From the NCBI GenBank assembly GCA_934454635.1, contig CAKSFR010000002.1:175028-239027 (forward strand): a stretch of 64,000 nt of DNA. The letters run 5' to 3'. Under the pieces are notes generated by a model. The model searched no databases. It was given only the letters and a program-made list of their open reading frames with translations, and was not told the DNA's origin. Both the position numbers and the translations under genes were made by a program. This document shows, one piece after another, positions 34,867 through 43,802 of this stretch; position 1 is the first letter of the stretch; every line of letters begins with the position of its first letter. The stretch is from an uncultured Ruminiclostridium sp. Its GTDB lineage: Bacteria; Bacillota; Clostridia; Oscillospirales; Ruminococcaceae.

Positions 34867-35859
34867 ATGCCCGGCGCTGTCGGAAACAATAAATTAAAGC
34901 TGCTTGCGCTTGTGGACATTTTTCGCCGCGAGACCGATGAAAATCACCCGATTTCTCTCCCCGCGATAATCGAACGGCTTGACGAAATGGGAATTGAAGC
35001 GGAACGCAAGAGCGTTTACAGCGATATTGAACTGCTCACCCGTTACGGAATGTGCATAGAGCGCTCGGGAACGGGCAAAAGCACGGCGTATTATCTTGCG
35101 GAGCGCGACTTTGAGCTTCCCGAGCTGAAGCTTCTCGCGGACGCAGTCGCCTGTTCGCGCTTTATTACACAGAAAAAATCCGAGCAGCTTATCGAAAAGC
35201 TCACAAGGCTCGGAAGCCGCTATGACGCGGGAGAACTCCGCCGCAACGTCATAGTTTACGACCGTATAAAAAACGGAAACGAACAGATCTACTACACGGT
35301 TGACGCGATACGCCGTGCGATTTCCGAAAAAAAGAAGCTGCGGTTCTGTTATTTTGATTACGACCGTCGCAGAAATAAAATTTATCACAACGGCGGAGCG
35401 CCGATCGAGATTTCGCCCTATGCGCTTTGTTGGCGCGAGGACAATTATTACGTTGTCGGGTATTATCCAAAGCGCAGCGTTGTCACAAACTTTCGGGTGG
35501 ACAAGATAGAGCGCGCGCATACGCTCGACGAAAAGCAGACCGAGCCGCCGGAGGATTTTCGGCTCGCCGATTACACAAAAAAGCGCTTCGGAATGTTTTC
35601 GGGCGAGGACACGCGTATAACCCTGCGGGTACATAACAGCCTTTCCGGCGTCATTTTCGACCGCTTCGGACGGGACATAACCGTCAGTATCGACGACGGC
35701 GAGCATTTCATTATAAATCAGCCCGTGACCGTAAGCCCGATACTTTTCGGCTGGCTTTTTCAGTTCGGGGATAAAATAGAGATAATTTCGCCCGAAAGCG
35801 TTCGTGAACAATTTCTCGAACAGCTCGGCGCAGTCCGCAAAAAATACGGAACAGATTGA
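34867..35859 (+). CDS. WYL-domain transcriptional regulator
   Basis: 330 residues. An N-terminal helix-turn-helix (about 15-75; ISLPAIIERLDEMGIEAERK) precedes a WYL domain (about 135-205; FCYFDYDRRRNKIYHNGG, SPYALCWREDNYYVVGYY). WYL proteins bind small ligands or nucleic acid and are common regulators of defence and DNA repair genes. It starts one base after the ADP-ribosylglycohydrolase stop and may regulate it or be controlled with it. It ends 16 bases before rel. Confidence 0.88.
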   Translation: MPGAVGNNKLKLLALVDIFRRETDENHPISLPAIIERLDEMGIEAERKSVYSDIELLTRYGMCIERSGTGKSTAYYLAERDFELPELKLLADAVACSRFITQKKSEQLIEKLTRLGSRYDAGELRRNVIVYDRIKNGNEQIYYTVDAIRRAISEKKKLRFCYFDYDRRRNKIYHNGGAPIEISPYALCWREDNYYVVGYYPKRSVVTNFRVDKIERAHTLDEKQTEPPEDFRLADYTKKRFGMFSGEDTRITLRVHNSLSGVIFDRFGRDITVSIDDGEHFIINQPVTVSPILFGWLFQFGDKIEIISPESVREQFLEQLGAVRKKYGTD

Positions 35860-35875
35860 AAGGAAGCCTCAGAAA

Positions 35876-38047
35876 ATGCTTTATACCATTGATGTGTTGA
35901 CCGACAAAATAAAAGCGAGCGACAAGCAGTATGACCTTGAGAAGATAACCGCTGCCTACGAGCTTGCGAACGAGGCACACGCCGGCGTAAAGCGAAGCTC
36001 CGGCGAGCCGTATATCACTCACCCTATCGCGGTCGCGTGCATACTGCTCGAATTTTGCATGGACACTGATACGCTGTGCGCCGCGCTGTTGCACGATGTT
36101 GTCGAGGATACCGATACGTCCCTTGAAACGATACGCAAGAAATTCGGCGAAGATGTTGCCAATCTTGTTGACGGCGTTACGAAGATAGGACAGGTTCCCC
36201 TTAACACGAAGGAGGAGCAGCAGGCTGAAAATATCCGAAAAATCCTTATGGCGATGTCGAAAGATATTCGCGTTATTCTTATAAAGCTGGCGGATCGTCT
36301 GCACAATATGCGGACGATAATGTATCGTCCGCCCGAGAAACAGCGCAAAAAAGCACTTGAAACGATGAATTTCTACGCGCCTATCGCTCACCGCCTCGGT
36401 ATGAGCGCGGTCAAGGAGGAAATGGAGGACATTTCCATAAAGATCCTCGACCCATACGGCGCAAAAGCTATCGAGGATATGCTGAATACCCACAAGGAAC
36501 AGCGCGACACGTTTATCGACACGATAAAGGCGCGTATACGCGAGCGCATAAGCGATATTGTGCCGCCGCCGATAATCGAGGGGCGCGTAAAAAGCGTATA
36601 CAGCATCTATAAAAAGGTTTACGTCAAGGGCAAGAGCTTCGACGAAATATACGACGTGTACGCAGTTAGGGTTATTGTACAGTCGGTAATCGAGTGCTAT
36701 AACGTTCTCGGTATAATCCATGATATGTTCAAGCCTATTCCGTATCGCTTCAAGGATTATATCGCTACGCCTAAGCCTAACCGCTATCAGTCGCTCCACA
36801 CAACGGTCATCGGCAGAGAGGGAATACCTTTCGAGGTTCAGATAAGAACGCTTGAAATGCACAATACGGCGCAGTACGGCGTTGCTGCGCACTGGAAATA
36901 TAAAGCGGGAATCTCCGGCACGGTTTCGGGCGAAAAGCGCTTCGACTGGATACGCCAGATCCTTGAACAGCAGCAGGAGGGCGACGACGTTGAACAGCTT
37001 GCGGACGCGATAAAGGTTGACCTTGCGCCCGACGAGGTGTATGTTTTCACGCCTAAGGGCGACGTTATAACGCTTCCGCTCGGCTCGACGGTAATAGATT
37101 TTGCCTATGCTATCCACACGCAGGTCGGCAATAAAATGACGGGAGCAAAGGTCGGCGGAAGAATGATCCGCTTCGACTATGAGCTTAAAACCGGGGACAT
37201 TGTCGAGGTAATAACAACCTCGTCGCCGACATACGGGCCGAACAGAAACTGGCTTGAAATAGCAAAAACAAGCGAGGCGCGGGGAAAAATCCGTTCGTGG
37301 TTCAAGCGCGAATGCCGCGAGGAAAATATTGCTGAGGGAATGGCGGCGCTTGAAGCGGAATTTCACCGCAGCAGCATTGTTCCGAGCGTCGAATTTCTCA
37401 AGGAAATCGCCTCGATGCAGAAATTCTCGAATGTTGACGATTTCTATGCGGCTATCGGATACGGCGGCGTAAAGCTGTCGAAGATAATGCAGCGCATAAA
37501 AGATATATATAACAGCCGTCAGGCGGCGCTGGAGCATACCGAAGCGCCTACCGCCGTGAACGCCGCGCAGAACACCATTCAGAAAAAGCAGAAGAGCGGC
37601 GTTATCGTCGAGGGAATCGACAACTGCCTGATAAAATTCGCAAAATGCTGCAACCCGCTGCCCGGCGATAAAATTGTCGGATTTATTACGCGCGGCTACG
37701 GCGTTTCAGTTCACAAAAAGGACTGCGTTAACGTTGTAAATGCAAGCCCGCAGGATAAGGAACGCTGGATAAACGTAATGTGGGCGGCAAGCGGCGAAAG
37801 CGCTTATTATAACGCAACTATCGATATAATTACCGATAATATCTCCACAATTCTCGCGGACGTTACCTCGGTGATAACCTCGGGAAAGTTCCCGATAAGT
37901 CAGGTTTCGGCAAATCAGCTTAAAAACGGGAACGGAAACATTGTCGTAACGGTCGAGGTCGCGAGCGCGGAGCAGCTAAACGCGCTTATTTCGCGTATTT
38001 CCAAGGTTCCGGGCGTTATCAGCGCGGAAAGAACGGGTATTTCTTAA
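35876..38047 (+). CDS. relA: Bifunctional (p)ppGpp synthetase/hydrolase Rel
   Basis: 723 residues from the ATG at 35876 (AAAGGAAG upstream). Makes and degrades the stringent-response alarmone. The HD hydrolase domain is intact (ITHPIAVA, ALLHDVVEDTD), the synthetase domain has PKPNRYQSLHTTVIG and the TGS domain follows (EVYVFTPKGDVITLPLGST). The C-terminus has a zinc-finger-like segment (FAKCCNPLPGDKI) and an ACT domain. In Gram-positive bacteria a single bifunctional Rel usually does both jobs, so this is likely the main stringent factor. Confidence 0.95.
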   Translation: MLYTIDVLTDKIKASDKQYDLEKITAAYELANEAHAGVKRSSGEPYITHPIAVACILLEFCMDTDTLCAALLHDVVEDTDTSLETIRKKFGEDVANLVDGVTKIGQVPLNTKEEQQAENIRKILMAMSKDIRVILIKLADRLHNMRTIMYRPPEKQRKKALETMNFYAPIAHRLGMSAVKEEMEDISIKILDPYGAKAIEDMLNTHKEQRDTFIDTIKARIRERISDIVPPPIIEGRVKSVYSIYKKVYVKGKSFDEIYDVYAVRVIVQSVIECYNVLGIIHDMFKPIPYRFKDYIATPKPNRYQSLHTTVIGREGIPFEVQIRTLEMHNTAQYGVAAHWKYKAGISGTVSGEKRFDWIRQILEQQQEGDDVEQLADAIKVDLAPDEVYVFTPKGDVITLPLGSTVIDFAYAIHTQVGNKMTGAKVGGRMIRFDYELKTGDIVEVITTSSPTYGPNRNWLEIAKTSEARGKIRSWFKRECREENIAEGMAALEAEFHRSSIVPSVEFLKEIASMQKFSNVDDFYAAIGYGGVKLSKIMQRIKDIYNSRQAALEHTEAPTAVNAAQNTIQKKQKSGVIVEGIDNCLIKFAKCCNPLPGDKIVGFITRGYGVSVHKKDCVNVVNASPQDKERWINVMWAASGESAYYNATIDIITDNISTILADVTSVITSGKFPISQVSANQLKNGNGNIVVTVEVASAEQLNALISRISKVPGVISAERTGIS

Positions 38048-38121
38048 ACGAAAAATACTGTTGCACCACGTTAAAGCTTTAACTTTTTAAAATTTTTCTT
38101 ATTTTTTTTCAAAAAAAGGTA

Positions 38122-38150
38122 TTGACAAATTCTCCGAAGTGTGGTAAAAT
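38122..38150 (+). promoter_or_regulatory. Promoter of the Trp T-box/trpB-like unit
   Basis: TTGACA (38122-38127) and TAAAAT (38145-38150), 17 bp apart. Confidence 0.87.
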
Positions 38151-38156
38151 CCAGTT

Positions 38157-38432
38157 AATGAAAATAAACCGACGATCGGGAGTAGTAGCTGCCGTAAAGA
38201 CGTTCCAGAGAGCCGCGGTTGGTGTGAAGCGGTAACGGAAACGGCTGTGAATGGACCTGTGAGGGCAAACCGAGGGAGTGATCCGTTAGGGGCGACGCGG
38301 ACCTGCGTTAAAGGGCAAGCGTATGTAAGTACGCATTGAGTGACAGCGAAATCGCTGTAATATGGGTGGTACCGCAGGAATAATCTCCTGTCCCATTTAG
38401 CATAATGCTATGTGGGGCGGGAGTTTTTATTT
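38157..38432 (+). ncRNA. T-box riboswitch, tryptophan specifier
   Basis: The conserved T-box core GGGTGGTACCGC is at 38364-38375. The specifier-loop segment GTGAATGGACC gives the codon TGG (Trp) at 38252-38254. The terminator is 38385-38396/38410-38423 (CTCCTGTCCCAT with ATGTGGGGCGGGAG) followed by a T-run; the T-box core pairs with uncharged tRNA to favour antitermination. Leader of about 310 nt before the gene at 38468. Confidence 0.93.
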
Positions 38433-38467
38433 TAATAAAAAACAACCAAAAGAAAGGAAGGCAGATT

Positions 38468-39838
38468 ATGAAACAGGAAATCCCCTACAAAATCTATCTG
38501 GAAGAAAGCGAGCTTCCGAAGCAGTGGTACAATGTCCGTGCGGATATGAAGAACAAACCCGCGCCGCTGCTCAATCCCGGAACTCATCAGCCAATGACGC
38601 TTGACGAGCTGAGCCATGTGTTCTGCAAGGAGCTTGCAGAGCAGGAACTCAACGACACCGACCCTTATATCGACATTCCCGAGGAGATAATCTCCTTCTA
38701 CAAAATGTATCGTCCCGCGCCGCTTGTACGCGCTTATTGCCTTGAAAAGGCGCTAGGCACGCCCGCGAAGATCTATTATAAATTTGAGGGCAACAACACC
38801 TCGGGCAGCCACAAGCTCAACAGCGCGATCGCGCAGGCTTATTACGCAAAGAAACAGGGCTTAAAGGGCGTTACGACCGAAACCGGCGCAGGTCAGTGGG
38901 GTACGGCGCTGTCAATGGCTTGCTCGTATTTCGGACTTGACTGCCGCGTTTACATGGTAAAGTGCTCGTATGAGCAGAAGCCGTTCCGCCGCGAGGTCAT
39001 GCGCACCTACGGCGCAAATGTAACTCCCTCGCCGTCCGACACAACTGCGGTGGGCAGAAAAATTCTCGCCGAATTTCCCGGAACTACGGGTTCGCTCGGC
39101 TGTGCAATTTCCGAAGCGGTTGAAGCGGCAACAAGCATGGAAGGCTATCGCTACGTTCTCGGCTCGGTTCTTTCGCAGGTTCTTCTTCACCAGACGGTTA
39201 TCGGTCTTGAAACAAAGACAGCTATGGACAAATACGGCATAAAGCCCGACATAATTATCGGCTGTGCGGGCGGCGGTTCTAACCTCGGCGGACTTGTTTC
39301 ACCGTTTGTCGGCGAAAAAATCAAGGGCAACGCAGATTATCGCATTATTGCTGTCGAACCCGCGTCCTGCCCTTCGCTCACACGCGGCGTTTACGCTTAC
39401 GACTTCTGCGACACCGGCGCAGTTTGCCCGCTTGCTAAAATGTACACTCTCGGCAGCACATTTATTCCCTCTGCAAACCACGCAGGCGGTCTGCGCTACC
39501 ACGGCATGAGCAGCATTGTTTCTCAGTTCTACGCTGACGGACTTATCGAAGCACGCGCTGTTGAACAGACCTCGGTATTTGAAGCGGCGACAAAGTTCGC
39601 AAGAATCGAGGGAACGCTTCCCGCTCCCGAAAGCAGCCACGCTATCCGCGTTGCAATCGACGAGGCGCTCAAGTGCAAGGAAACAGGCGAAGAAAAGACC
39701 ATTCTCTTCGGGCTGACCGGAACGGGCTATTTCGATATGTACGCATACGAAAGCTACAACAACGGCACAATGGGCGACTATATTCCTACTGACGAGGAGC
39801 TTCAGAAGAGCATTTCAAAAATGCCCAAGGTTGACTGA
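38468..39838 (+). CDS. TrpB-like pyridoxal-phosphate enzyme (TrpB2 type)
   Basis: 456 residues. Resembles the long tryptophan synthase beta group (TrpB2, TIGR01415 type): the PLP lysine is in GSHKLNSA (Lys116), with ETGAGQWGTAL and the phosphate-binding GCAGGGSNLGG. It should condense indole or indole-glycerol-phosphate products with serine to form tryptophan, and the Trp T-box supports this. There is no trpA nearby. AAAGGAAGG precedes the ATG. The terminator is 30 bases downstream. Confidence 0.92.
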   Translation: MKQEIPYKIYLEESELPKQWYNVRADMKNKPAPLLNPGTHQPMTLDELSHVFCKELAEQELNDTDPYIDIPEEIISFYKMYRPAPLVRAYCLEKALGTPAKIYYKFEGNNTSGSHKLNSAIAQAYYAKKQGLKGVTTETGAGQWGTALSMACSYFGLDCRVYMVKCSYEQKPFRREVMRTYGANVTPSPSDTTAVGRKILAEFPGTTGSLGCAISEAVEAATSMEGYRYVLGSVLSQVLLHQTVIGLETKTAMDKYGIKPDIIIGCAGGGSNLGGLVSPFVGEKIKGNADYRIIAVEPASCPSLTRGVYAYDFCDTGAVCPLAKMYTLGSTFIPSANHAGGLRYHGMSSIVSQFYADGLIEARAVEQTSVFEAATKFARIEGTLPAPESSHAIRVAIDEALKCKETGEEKTILFGLTGTGYFDMYAYESYNNGTMGDYIPTDEELQKSISKMPKVD

Positions 39839-39867
39839 TAGCACCGATTTTTAAATTTCATACCGAA

Positions 39868-39908
39868 AAACCCTCTTCTTTGGCTGAAAAGCCGAAGAGG
39901 AGGGTTTG
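39868..39908. terminator. Intrinsic terminator after the trpB-like gene
   Basis: A stem of 16 bp with two G-T pairs (AACCCTC...GCC with GGC...GGGTT type), followed by TTTG/T-rich sequence. Confidence 0.75.
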
Positions 39909-39914
39909 TGTTTT

Positions 39915-40303
39915 GGGCGGCGAGCATGGCGAGCCGCATAACGAGGGAGAAGCGTGGTGAGGAATGCGGCGTTGCAGCGAGAGTTTGGGGATTGCGGGGA
40001 AATTGAAAGCCGCGGGGGTGCGCCAGTTTCGGCGGGGGTGGAGGAGCGGGCGGCGAGCATGGCGAGCCGCATAACGGGGGAGAAGCGTGGTGAGGAATGC
40101 GGCGTTACGGCGAGAAATTGGGGACTGCAGGGAAATTGAAAGCCGCGGGGGTGCGCCGATTTCGGTGGGGTGGAGGAGCAGGCGGCGAGCATGGCGAGCC
40201 GCATAACGGGGGAGAAACGTGGTGAGGAATGCGGCGTTACGGCGAGAGTTTGGGGATTGCGGGGAAATTGAAAGCCGCGGGGGTGCGCTAGTTTCGGCGG
40301 TGT
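39915..40303. repeat. Three tandem ~132 bp repeats
   Basis: Copies start at 39915, 40048 and 40180; the period is 133 then 132 bp, and the third copy is slightly truncated. Each begins with GGCGGCGAGCATGGCGAGCC and contains GAAATTGAAAGCCGCGGGG, the same GAAAGCCGC word as in the cloverleaf flanks. Reading frames across it are repetitive and show no start signals, so I regard it as noncoding. It fills the gap between the trpB-like gene and the motility block. Confidence 0.88.
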
Positions 40304-40535
40304 GGCGGCTTTCAATTTGCCCGTTTCTTTCGCAGCAGGCGCAACGCCGCCGTTCGCAGCTGTGCAGTTATCCTCAAGCGCACGCCTCCTGAAAGCGCTC
40401 ACTTCGTTCGCGCCTTCGTCGGCGTGCGCCGCGGCTATCAATCCCTTTTCATTTACCGAAAGCTCGGCGAAACGCCGCTTTTTTCAGGAAAGTTCTCCGC
40501 CAATACGCAGCGGGCGCTGCTAAGCAGCGCCCGTC
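40304..40535. repeat. Intergenic module C and 10 bp hairpin
   Basis: GGCGGCTTTCAATTTG at 40305-40320 faces the GAAAGCCGC words of the tandem repeats. Module CGCCTTCGTCGGC...GCGGCTATCAATCCC (40411-40446) followed by AACGCCGCTTT matches modules at 451 and 27391. 40511-40520 pairs with 40524-40533 (TAA loop). No coding signal. Confidence 0.6.
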
Positions 40536-40539
40536 CTCA

Positions 40540-40580
40540 AATAAAAAGGTCTGCAAATTTTTGCAGACCTTTCTGTTGTT
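40540..40580. terminator. Intrinsic terminator of the minus-strand hypothetical gene
   Basis: AAAGGTCTGCAAA and TTTGCAGACCTTT pair with a few bases in between. It stands immediately after the stop of the minus-strand gene that begins at 41287. Confidence 0.75.
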
Positions 40581-41287
40581 TACTTTTCGGATTTTTCCGT
40601 CTTAGCTGCCGAGTCGGTCTTGTCGGCAGAAGCGCTCTTTTCAGCGTTCTTGTCGGCAATTTCCTTTTCCCAGTCGTCAAAGCCCTTGCGAACTCTGTCG
40701 AGAGTGTCATAGCAAACGCTCGGGAGCTTTCCGCCCCAGATTTTTTCGCTGTCGCCGAACGCTTTTTCAAAAGCATTCTTCAGAGTCGGGAATGCCTTGT
40801 CGTCGTCGCCTGCAAGGCTCTTGGCGAAGTCAAGGATACGGTTTGCGGTAGCCTCTGCGCCCCAGAAATCTTCAGAACCGTCGTCCTTGATGGTTTCAAG
40901 TCCGTAGCTCTTGAAGATCGAGTTGAGCTGGTCGGTTATCGTGCTCTTCGGAGTGCTTGAAGCAAGCCCGCCAAGAAGCTTTGAGATAACGTCCTTCATC
41001 GCTTCGTTCTTCGTCTGGCGAACCGACTTGCCCTGATAGCTGCCGTAGCTCTTTTCGCTTGCAGTGGTCTTGTTCTTGGGGGCATTTTCGTCAGCGCTGT
41101 TCGAGCGGTTGTCCGTAACGGTAGCCTTTGTGTAGGCGGGCGTATAGCCTGTTTCAGACTTAACGAACTTGTCGGTGTGTTCGGAAGCCAGCGTCGTGCT
41201 CTTTTCCTCCGAAACGCGCTCTGCGGGCTTGGGTGCGGTTGCACTCGTAACAGCAGAAGTTTCGGCGATTCTTCCTACGCTCATCAT
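40580..41287 (-). CDS. Motility-associated hypothetical protein (DUF5610-like C-terminus, tentative)
   Basis: 235 residues. The N-terminal ~90 residues are polar and low in complexity (rich in Thr, Ser, Lys), and the C-terminal tail is a Lys/Ala/Asp repeat. The central part (GAEATANRILDFAKSLAG, FGDSEKIWGGKLPSVCYDTL, GFDDWEKE) resembles DUF5610 proteins associated with flagellar loci, but this is tentative. No signal peptide. A sigma-D-type promoter (see 41358-41384) and the position after the chemotaxis operon suggest a motility role. GAAAGGA precedes the ATG. Confidence 0.65.
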   Translation of the reverse strand: MMSVGRIAETSAVTSATAPKPAERVSEEKSTTLASEHTDKFVKSETGYTPAYTKATVTDNRSNSADENAPKNKTTASEKSYGSYQGKSVRQTKNEAMKDVISKLLGGLASSTPKSTITDQLNSIFKSYGLETIKDDGSEDFWGAEATANRILDFAKSLAGDDDKAFPTLKNAFEKAFGDSEKIWGGKLPSVCYDTLDRVRKGFDDWEKEIADKNAEKSASADKTDSAAKTEKSEK

Positions 41288-41357
41288 TAAGCATCATTCC
41301 TTTCAAATTTTTTAAAAGCACTGCACCTCCATGCGCTGTGCAGTTCTCTCACTTGTT

Positions 41358-41384
41358 ATATCGTCAGATAAAATTAAAACTTTA
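41358..41384 (-). promoter_or_regulatory. Sigma-D (FliA/SigD)-type promoter
   Basis: On the minus strand TAAA (41384-41381), 15 bases, then GACGATAT (41365-41358); the family consensus is TAAA, about 15 bases, then CCGATAT. It would transcribe the gene at 40580-41287. Confidence 0.6.
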
Positions 41385-41885
41385 GCTGTTTTTGCTTTTT
41401 TGGCGATAAGCCCAAAACTTGTTGAGAATAAAATTTATAGGAATAGTCACGAACATATTGAGTATCGGGGCGATAAGGTCGGAGAGCTTTTCTTCGGACA
41501 GGCTGCTTGGCAGAAACGTTAAAAATCCGCTGCACCAGCCGATAAAATCGCTTACAAAGCCGAAATATTTCCCGATATTTATCACGTCTATCCATAACAG
41601 CAGCAGAACCGTGTTAAGCACAAATCCCAGTGCGTAAGAGGCGTAGGTTTTCAGCAGAACGCGCCACCATACGCGCTTTTCCTTCGTTTCGTCCTCTTTA
41701 AATACAAACCGCGAACCCCAGAAATATGCGTTAAGCACGCTTATGAGAAAGCCCAGAGTATTTGAAACTACGATATCAAGCCCGAAAACAAGCCTGCATA
41801 TCTCATAAACGAGGTAATTCACCAGCGTGTTTGAAACGCCGACAAGTCCGAATTTTATAAACTGGATTATATTTTTTTTGTTCAT
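41382..41885 (-). CDS. GtrA family membrane protein
   Basis: 167 residues with four predicted membrane helices. The N-terminal QFIKFGLVGVSNTLVNYLVY and the pattern ISVLNAYFWGSRFVF are GtrA family signatures. GtrA-like proteins are thought to help flip lipid-linked sugars in cell-envelope modification. It starts in the last bases of cheB (ATGA overlap), so it is the last gene of the chemotaxis operon, an unusual place. Confidence 0.85.
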   Translation of the reverse strand: MNKKNIIQFIKFGLVGVSNTLVNYLVYEICRLVFGLDIVVSNTLGFLISVLNAYFWGSRFVFKEDETKEKRVWWRVLLKTYASYALGFVLNTVLLLLWIDVINIGKYFGFVSDFIGWCSGFLTFLPSSLSEEKLSDLIAPILNMFVTIPINFILNKFWAYRQKSKNS

Positions 41886-42925
41886 TTTATTTTCATTACT
41901 ATATGTTCGCCGATTTTTTCAAGCGGAAGCTGCGTCGTGACCGCGCCTATTTTCTGCGCAACGCCCGGCATTCCGTAAACCACGCAGCTTTCCTCGTCCT
42001 GACCTATCGTATAGGCACCCGCTTCCTTGAGCTTCAGCAGTCCCTCGGCGCCGTCCGCGCCCATTCCTGTCAGAAGCGCCGCAACGGCATTTCTGCCCGC
42101 GGCTTCGGCAACGCTTGTAAAGAGAACGTCAACCGACGGGCAGTGTCCCGACACCTTTTCGCCCTCTTTGCTTGAAATATAGTAGCCTTTGGCGTCATGC
42201 TTCACGCGCATCTGCTTTCCGCCCGCGGCAACGATTATACGGCCGGGAATGAGCCTGTCGCCATCCTCGGCTTCTTTCGCCGACATCTGCGAAATTCGGT
42301 CAAGCCGCTGTGCGAAGAGGTTTGTGAACGTTGGCGGCATATGCTGTGTGATAACTACCGGCGGCATATTCGCAGGGAAGTGCTTCACTACCTCCGTTAG
42401 TGCGTCCGGCCCTCCCGTGCTTGCTCCGAGCGCTACGATTTTCAGTCCCGAAGGCGCCGACGGCAAAAGCGCGGGCACGACTGTCGGGGTCTGTACTGAT
42501 TTTTGCACGGCAACAGGCTTCGGCACGCGTATTTTCGCCATGCGCGAATAGCGCATTGTACTGGTCAGCCTGAAAAAGAATTTATCAATGCTTTTCTGGT
42601 TATTTGTTTCGGGCTTGCGCACAAAATCCAGCGCTCCGACGCTGATCGCGTCAAGCGCGCTGAGCGGCGAGGAGGTTATAACAATTACGGGGACGGGGTG
42701 AGTCGGGAGAAATTCCCGCAGAAAATCTATCCCGCTCATTCCCGGCATTTCAACGTCCATTGTTACAACATCAGGTTTCAGCGCAGTTATTTTCTGGCGC
42801 GCTTCGCCTGCGTTTGAAGCTGTTCCGACGACTTCTATTCCATGTGATGATGAAAGCCCGTTGCTGAGAAAGCTTCTGAACAGGGGCGAGTCGTCAACGA
42901 TAAGAACTCTGATATTATCCGACAT
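41882..42925 (-). CDS. cheB: Chemotaxis response regulator protein-glutamate methylesterase CheB
   Basis: 347 residues. A receiver domain (phosphorylated Asp near residue 57 in TMDVEMPG) and a methylesterase domain with catalytic motif GASTGGPDAL (Ser), ITQHMPPTF (His) and MGADGAEG (Asp). CheB removes methyl groups from chemoreceptors, resetting sensitivity. AGAAGGAGAA precedes the ATG. Overlaps gtrA by four bases. Confidence 0.96.
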   Translation of the reverse strand: MSDNIRVLIVDDSPLFRSFLSNGLSSSHGIEVVGTASNAGEARQKITALKPDVVTMDVEMPGMSGIDFLREFLPTHPVPVIVITSSPLSALDAISVGALDFVRKPETNNQKSIDKFFFRLTSTMRYSRMAKIRVPKPVAVQKSVQTPTVVPALLPSAPSGLKIVALGASTGGPDALTEVVKHFPANMPPVVITQHMPPTFTNLFAQRLDRISQMSAKEAEDGDRLIPGRIIVAAGGKQMRVKHDAKGYYISSKEGEKVSGHCPSVDVLFTSVAEAAGRNAVAALLTGMGADGAEGLLKLKEAGAYTIGQDEESCVVYGMPGVAQKIGAVTTQLPLEKIGEHIVMKIK

Positions 42926-42971
42926 AATTCTCCTTCTTGTCTATACTGTCTATAAATGGTACAAACCGCCG

Positions 42972-43790
42972 TTACAGCGGTTTGCGGTATATTGCCGGTT
43001 TGATGTAGTCGAAGCCGGTTTCTCCGCGCGGAATGCTTTCGGCGTGTCCGATAAAGAGATAGCCGCCGGGCGCAAGTACATCGTAAAACCGCTTTACAAG
43101 GCTATTTTTTGTTTCTGCGTCGAAATATATCATTACATTCCGACAGAAAATAAGGTCAAACGGATTTTTTTTGTAGGGGATAGGATCCATGAGGTTGAAC
43201 ACCTTATAAACTACCTGTTTGCGCACGTCCTCGTTTACGCGGTAACAGTCGTTGCCCATCGGGGTAAAATATCTGCGCTTTACGCTTTCGCTGAGATTTT
43301 TCATGCTGTCTGCGTGATAAATTCCCTGCTGCGCTTTTGCGAGAACTTTCATGGAAATATCCGTCGCGAGTATTTTTGTGTCCCACTCCGAAGCCTGCGG
43401 TCCGAAAAATTCAAGCAGCTCGATCTCGTTTGTATACGGCTCCTCGCCGCTTGAACAGCCCGCGCTCCAGAGATAGATTATCTTATTTTTCTTTTTCTTA
43501 ACAAGCTCGGGCAGCAGAGTTTCGCGCATGAAATCATAGTGCTCGGGTTCGCGCAGAAAGTAGGTGTGGTTCGTCGTCAGACGGTTCATGAGGCTTACCG
43601 CCTCTGTTCCCGTTTTGTCGGCAAGAACCATGTCAAGATAAGAGGAATAATCCGAAAATCCGCGCGACGTAAGCACGTTTCCGAGCCGTCCCTCTATAAG
43701 TGTACGCTTTTTTGAAAGATCTATGCCGTAATGTTCGTGAACAAAGCTGACCAGACGATGAAATTCATTATCGGTTATTGAAGCTGACAT
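42972..43790 (-). CDS. cheR: Chemotaxis protein methyltransferase CheR
   Basis: 272 residues. Adds methyl groups to glutamates of chemoreceptors, opposing CheB. The N-terminal helical domain is followed by the SAM-binding core: WSAGCSSGEEPYT and DISMKVLAKAQQGIY, and DLIFCRNVMIYF near the C-terminus. It lies between cheW and cheB in the operon, with a ribosome site of AGAAGGTG type. Confidence 0.96.
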   Translation of the reverse strand: MSASITDNEFHRLVSFVHEHYGIDLSKKRTLIEGRLGNVLTSRGFSDYSSYLDMVLADKTGTEAVSLMNRLTTNHTYFLREPEHYDFMRETLLPELVKKKKNKIIYLWSAGCSSGEEPYTNEIELLEFFGPQASEWDTKILATDISMKVLAKAQQGIYHADSMKNLSESVKRRYFTPMGNDCYRVNEDVRKQVVYKVFNLMDPIPYKKNPFDLIFCRNVMIYFDAETKNSLVKRFYDVLAPGGYLFIGHAESIPRGETGFDYIKPAIYRKPL

Positions 43791-43802
43791 AACGACACCT
43801 TC

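Noticed and set aside
35711..37537. Minus-strand frame of 608 codons
   Set aside because: Shadow of rel on the opposite strand; no motif.
39915..40303. CRISPR array
   Set aside because: The unit is ~132 bp, tandem and without unique spacers; no cas genes.
39851..40960. Reading frames of 178-196 codons around the tandem repeats
   Set aside because: Their translations merely repeat the 132 bp unit or are antisense to a better gene; no start signals.
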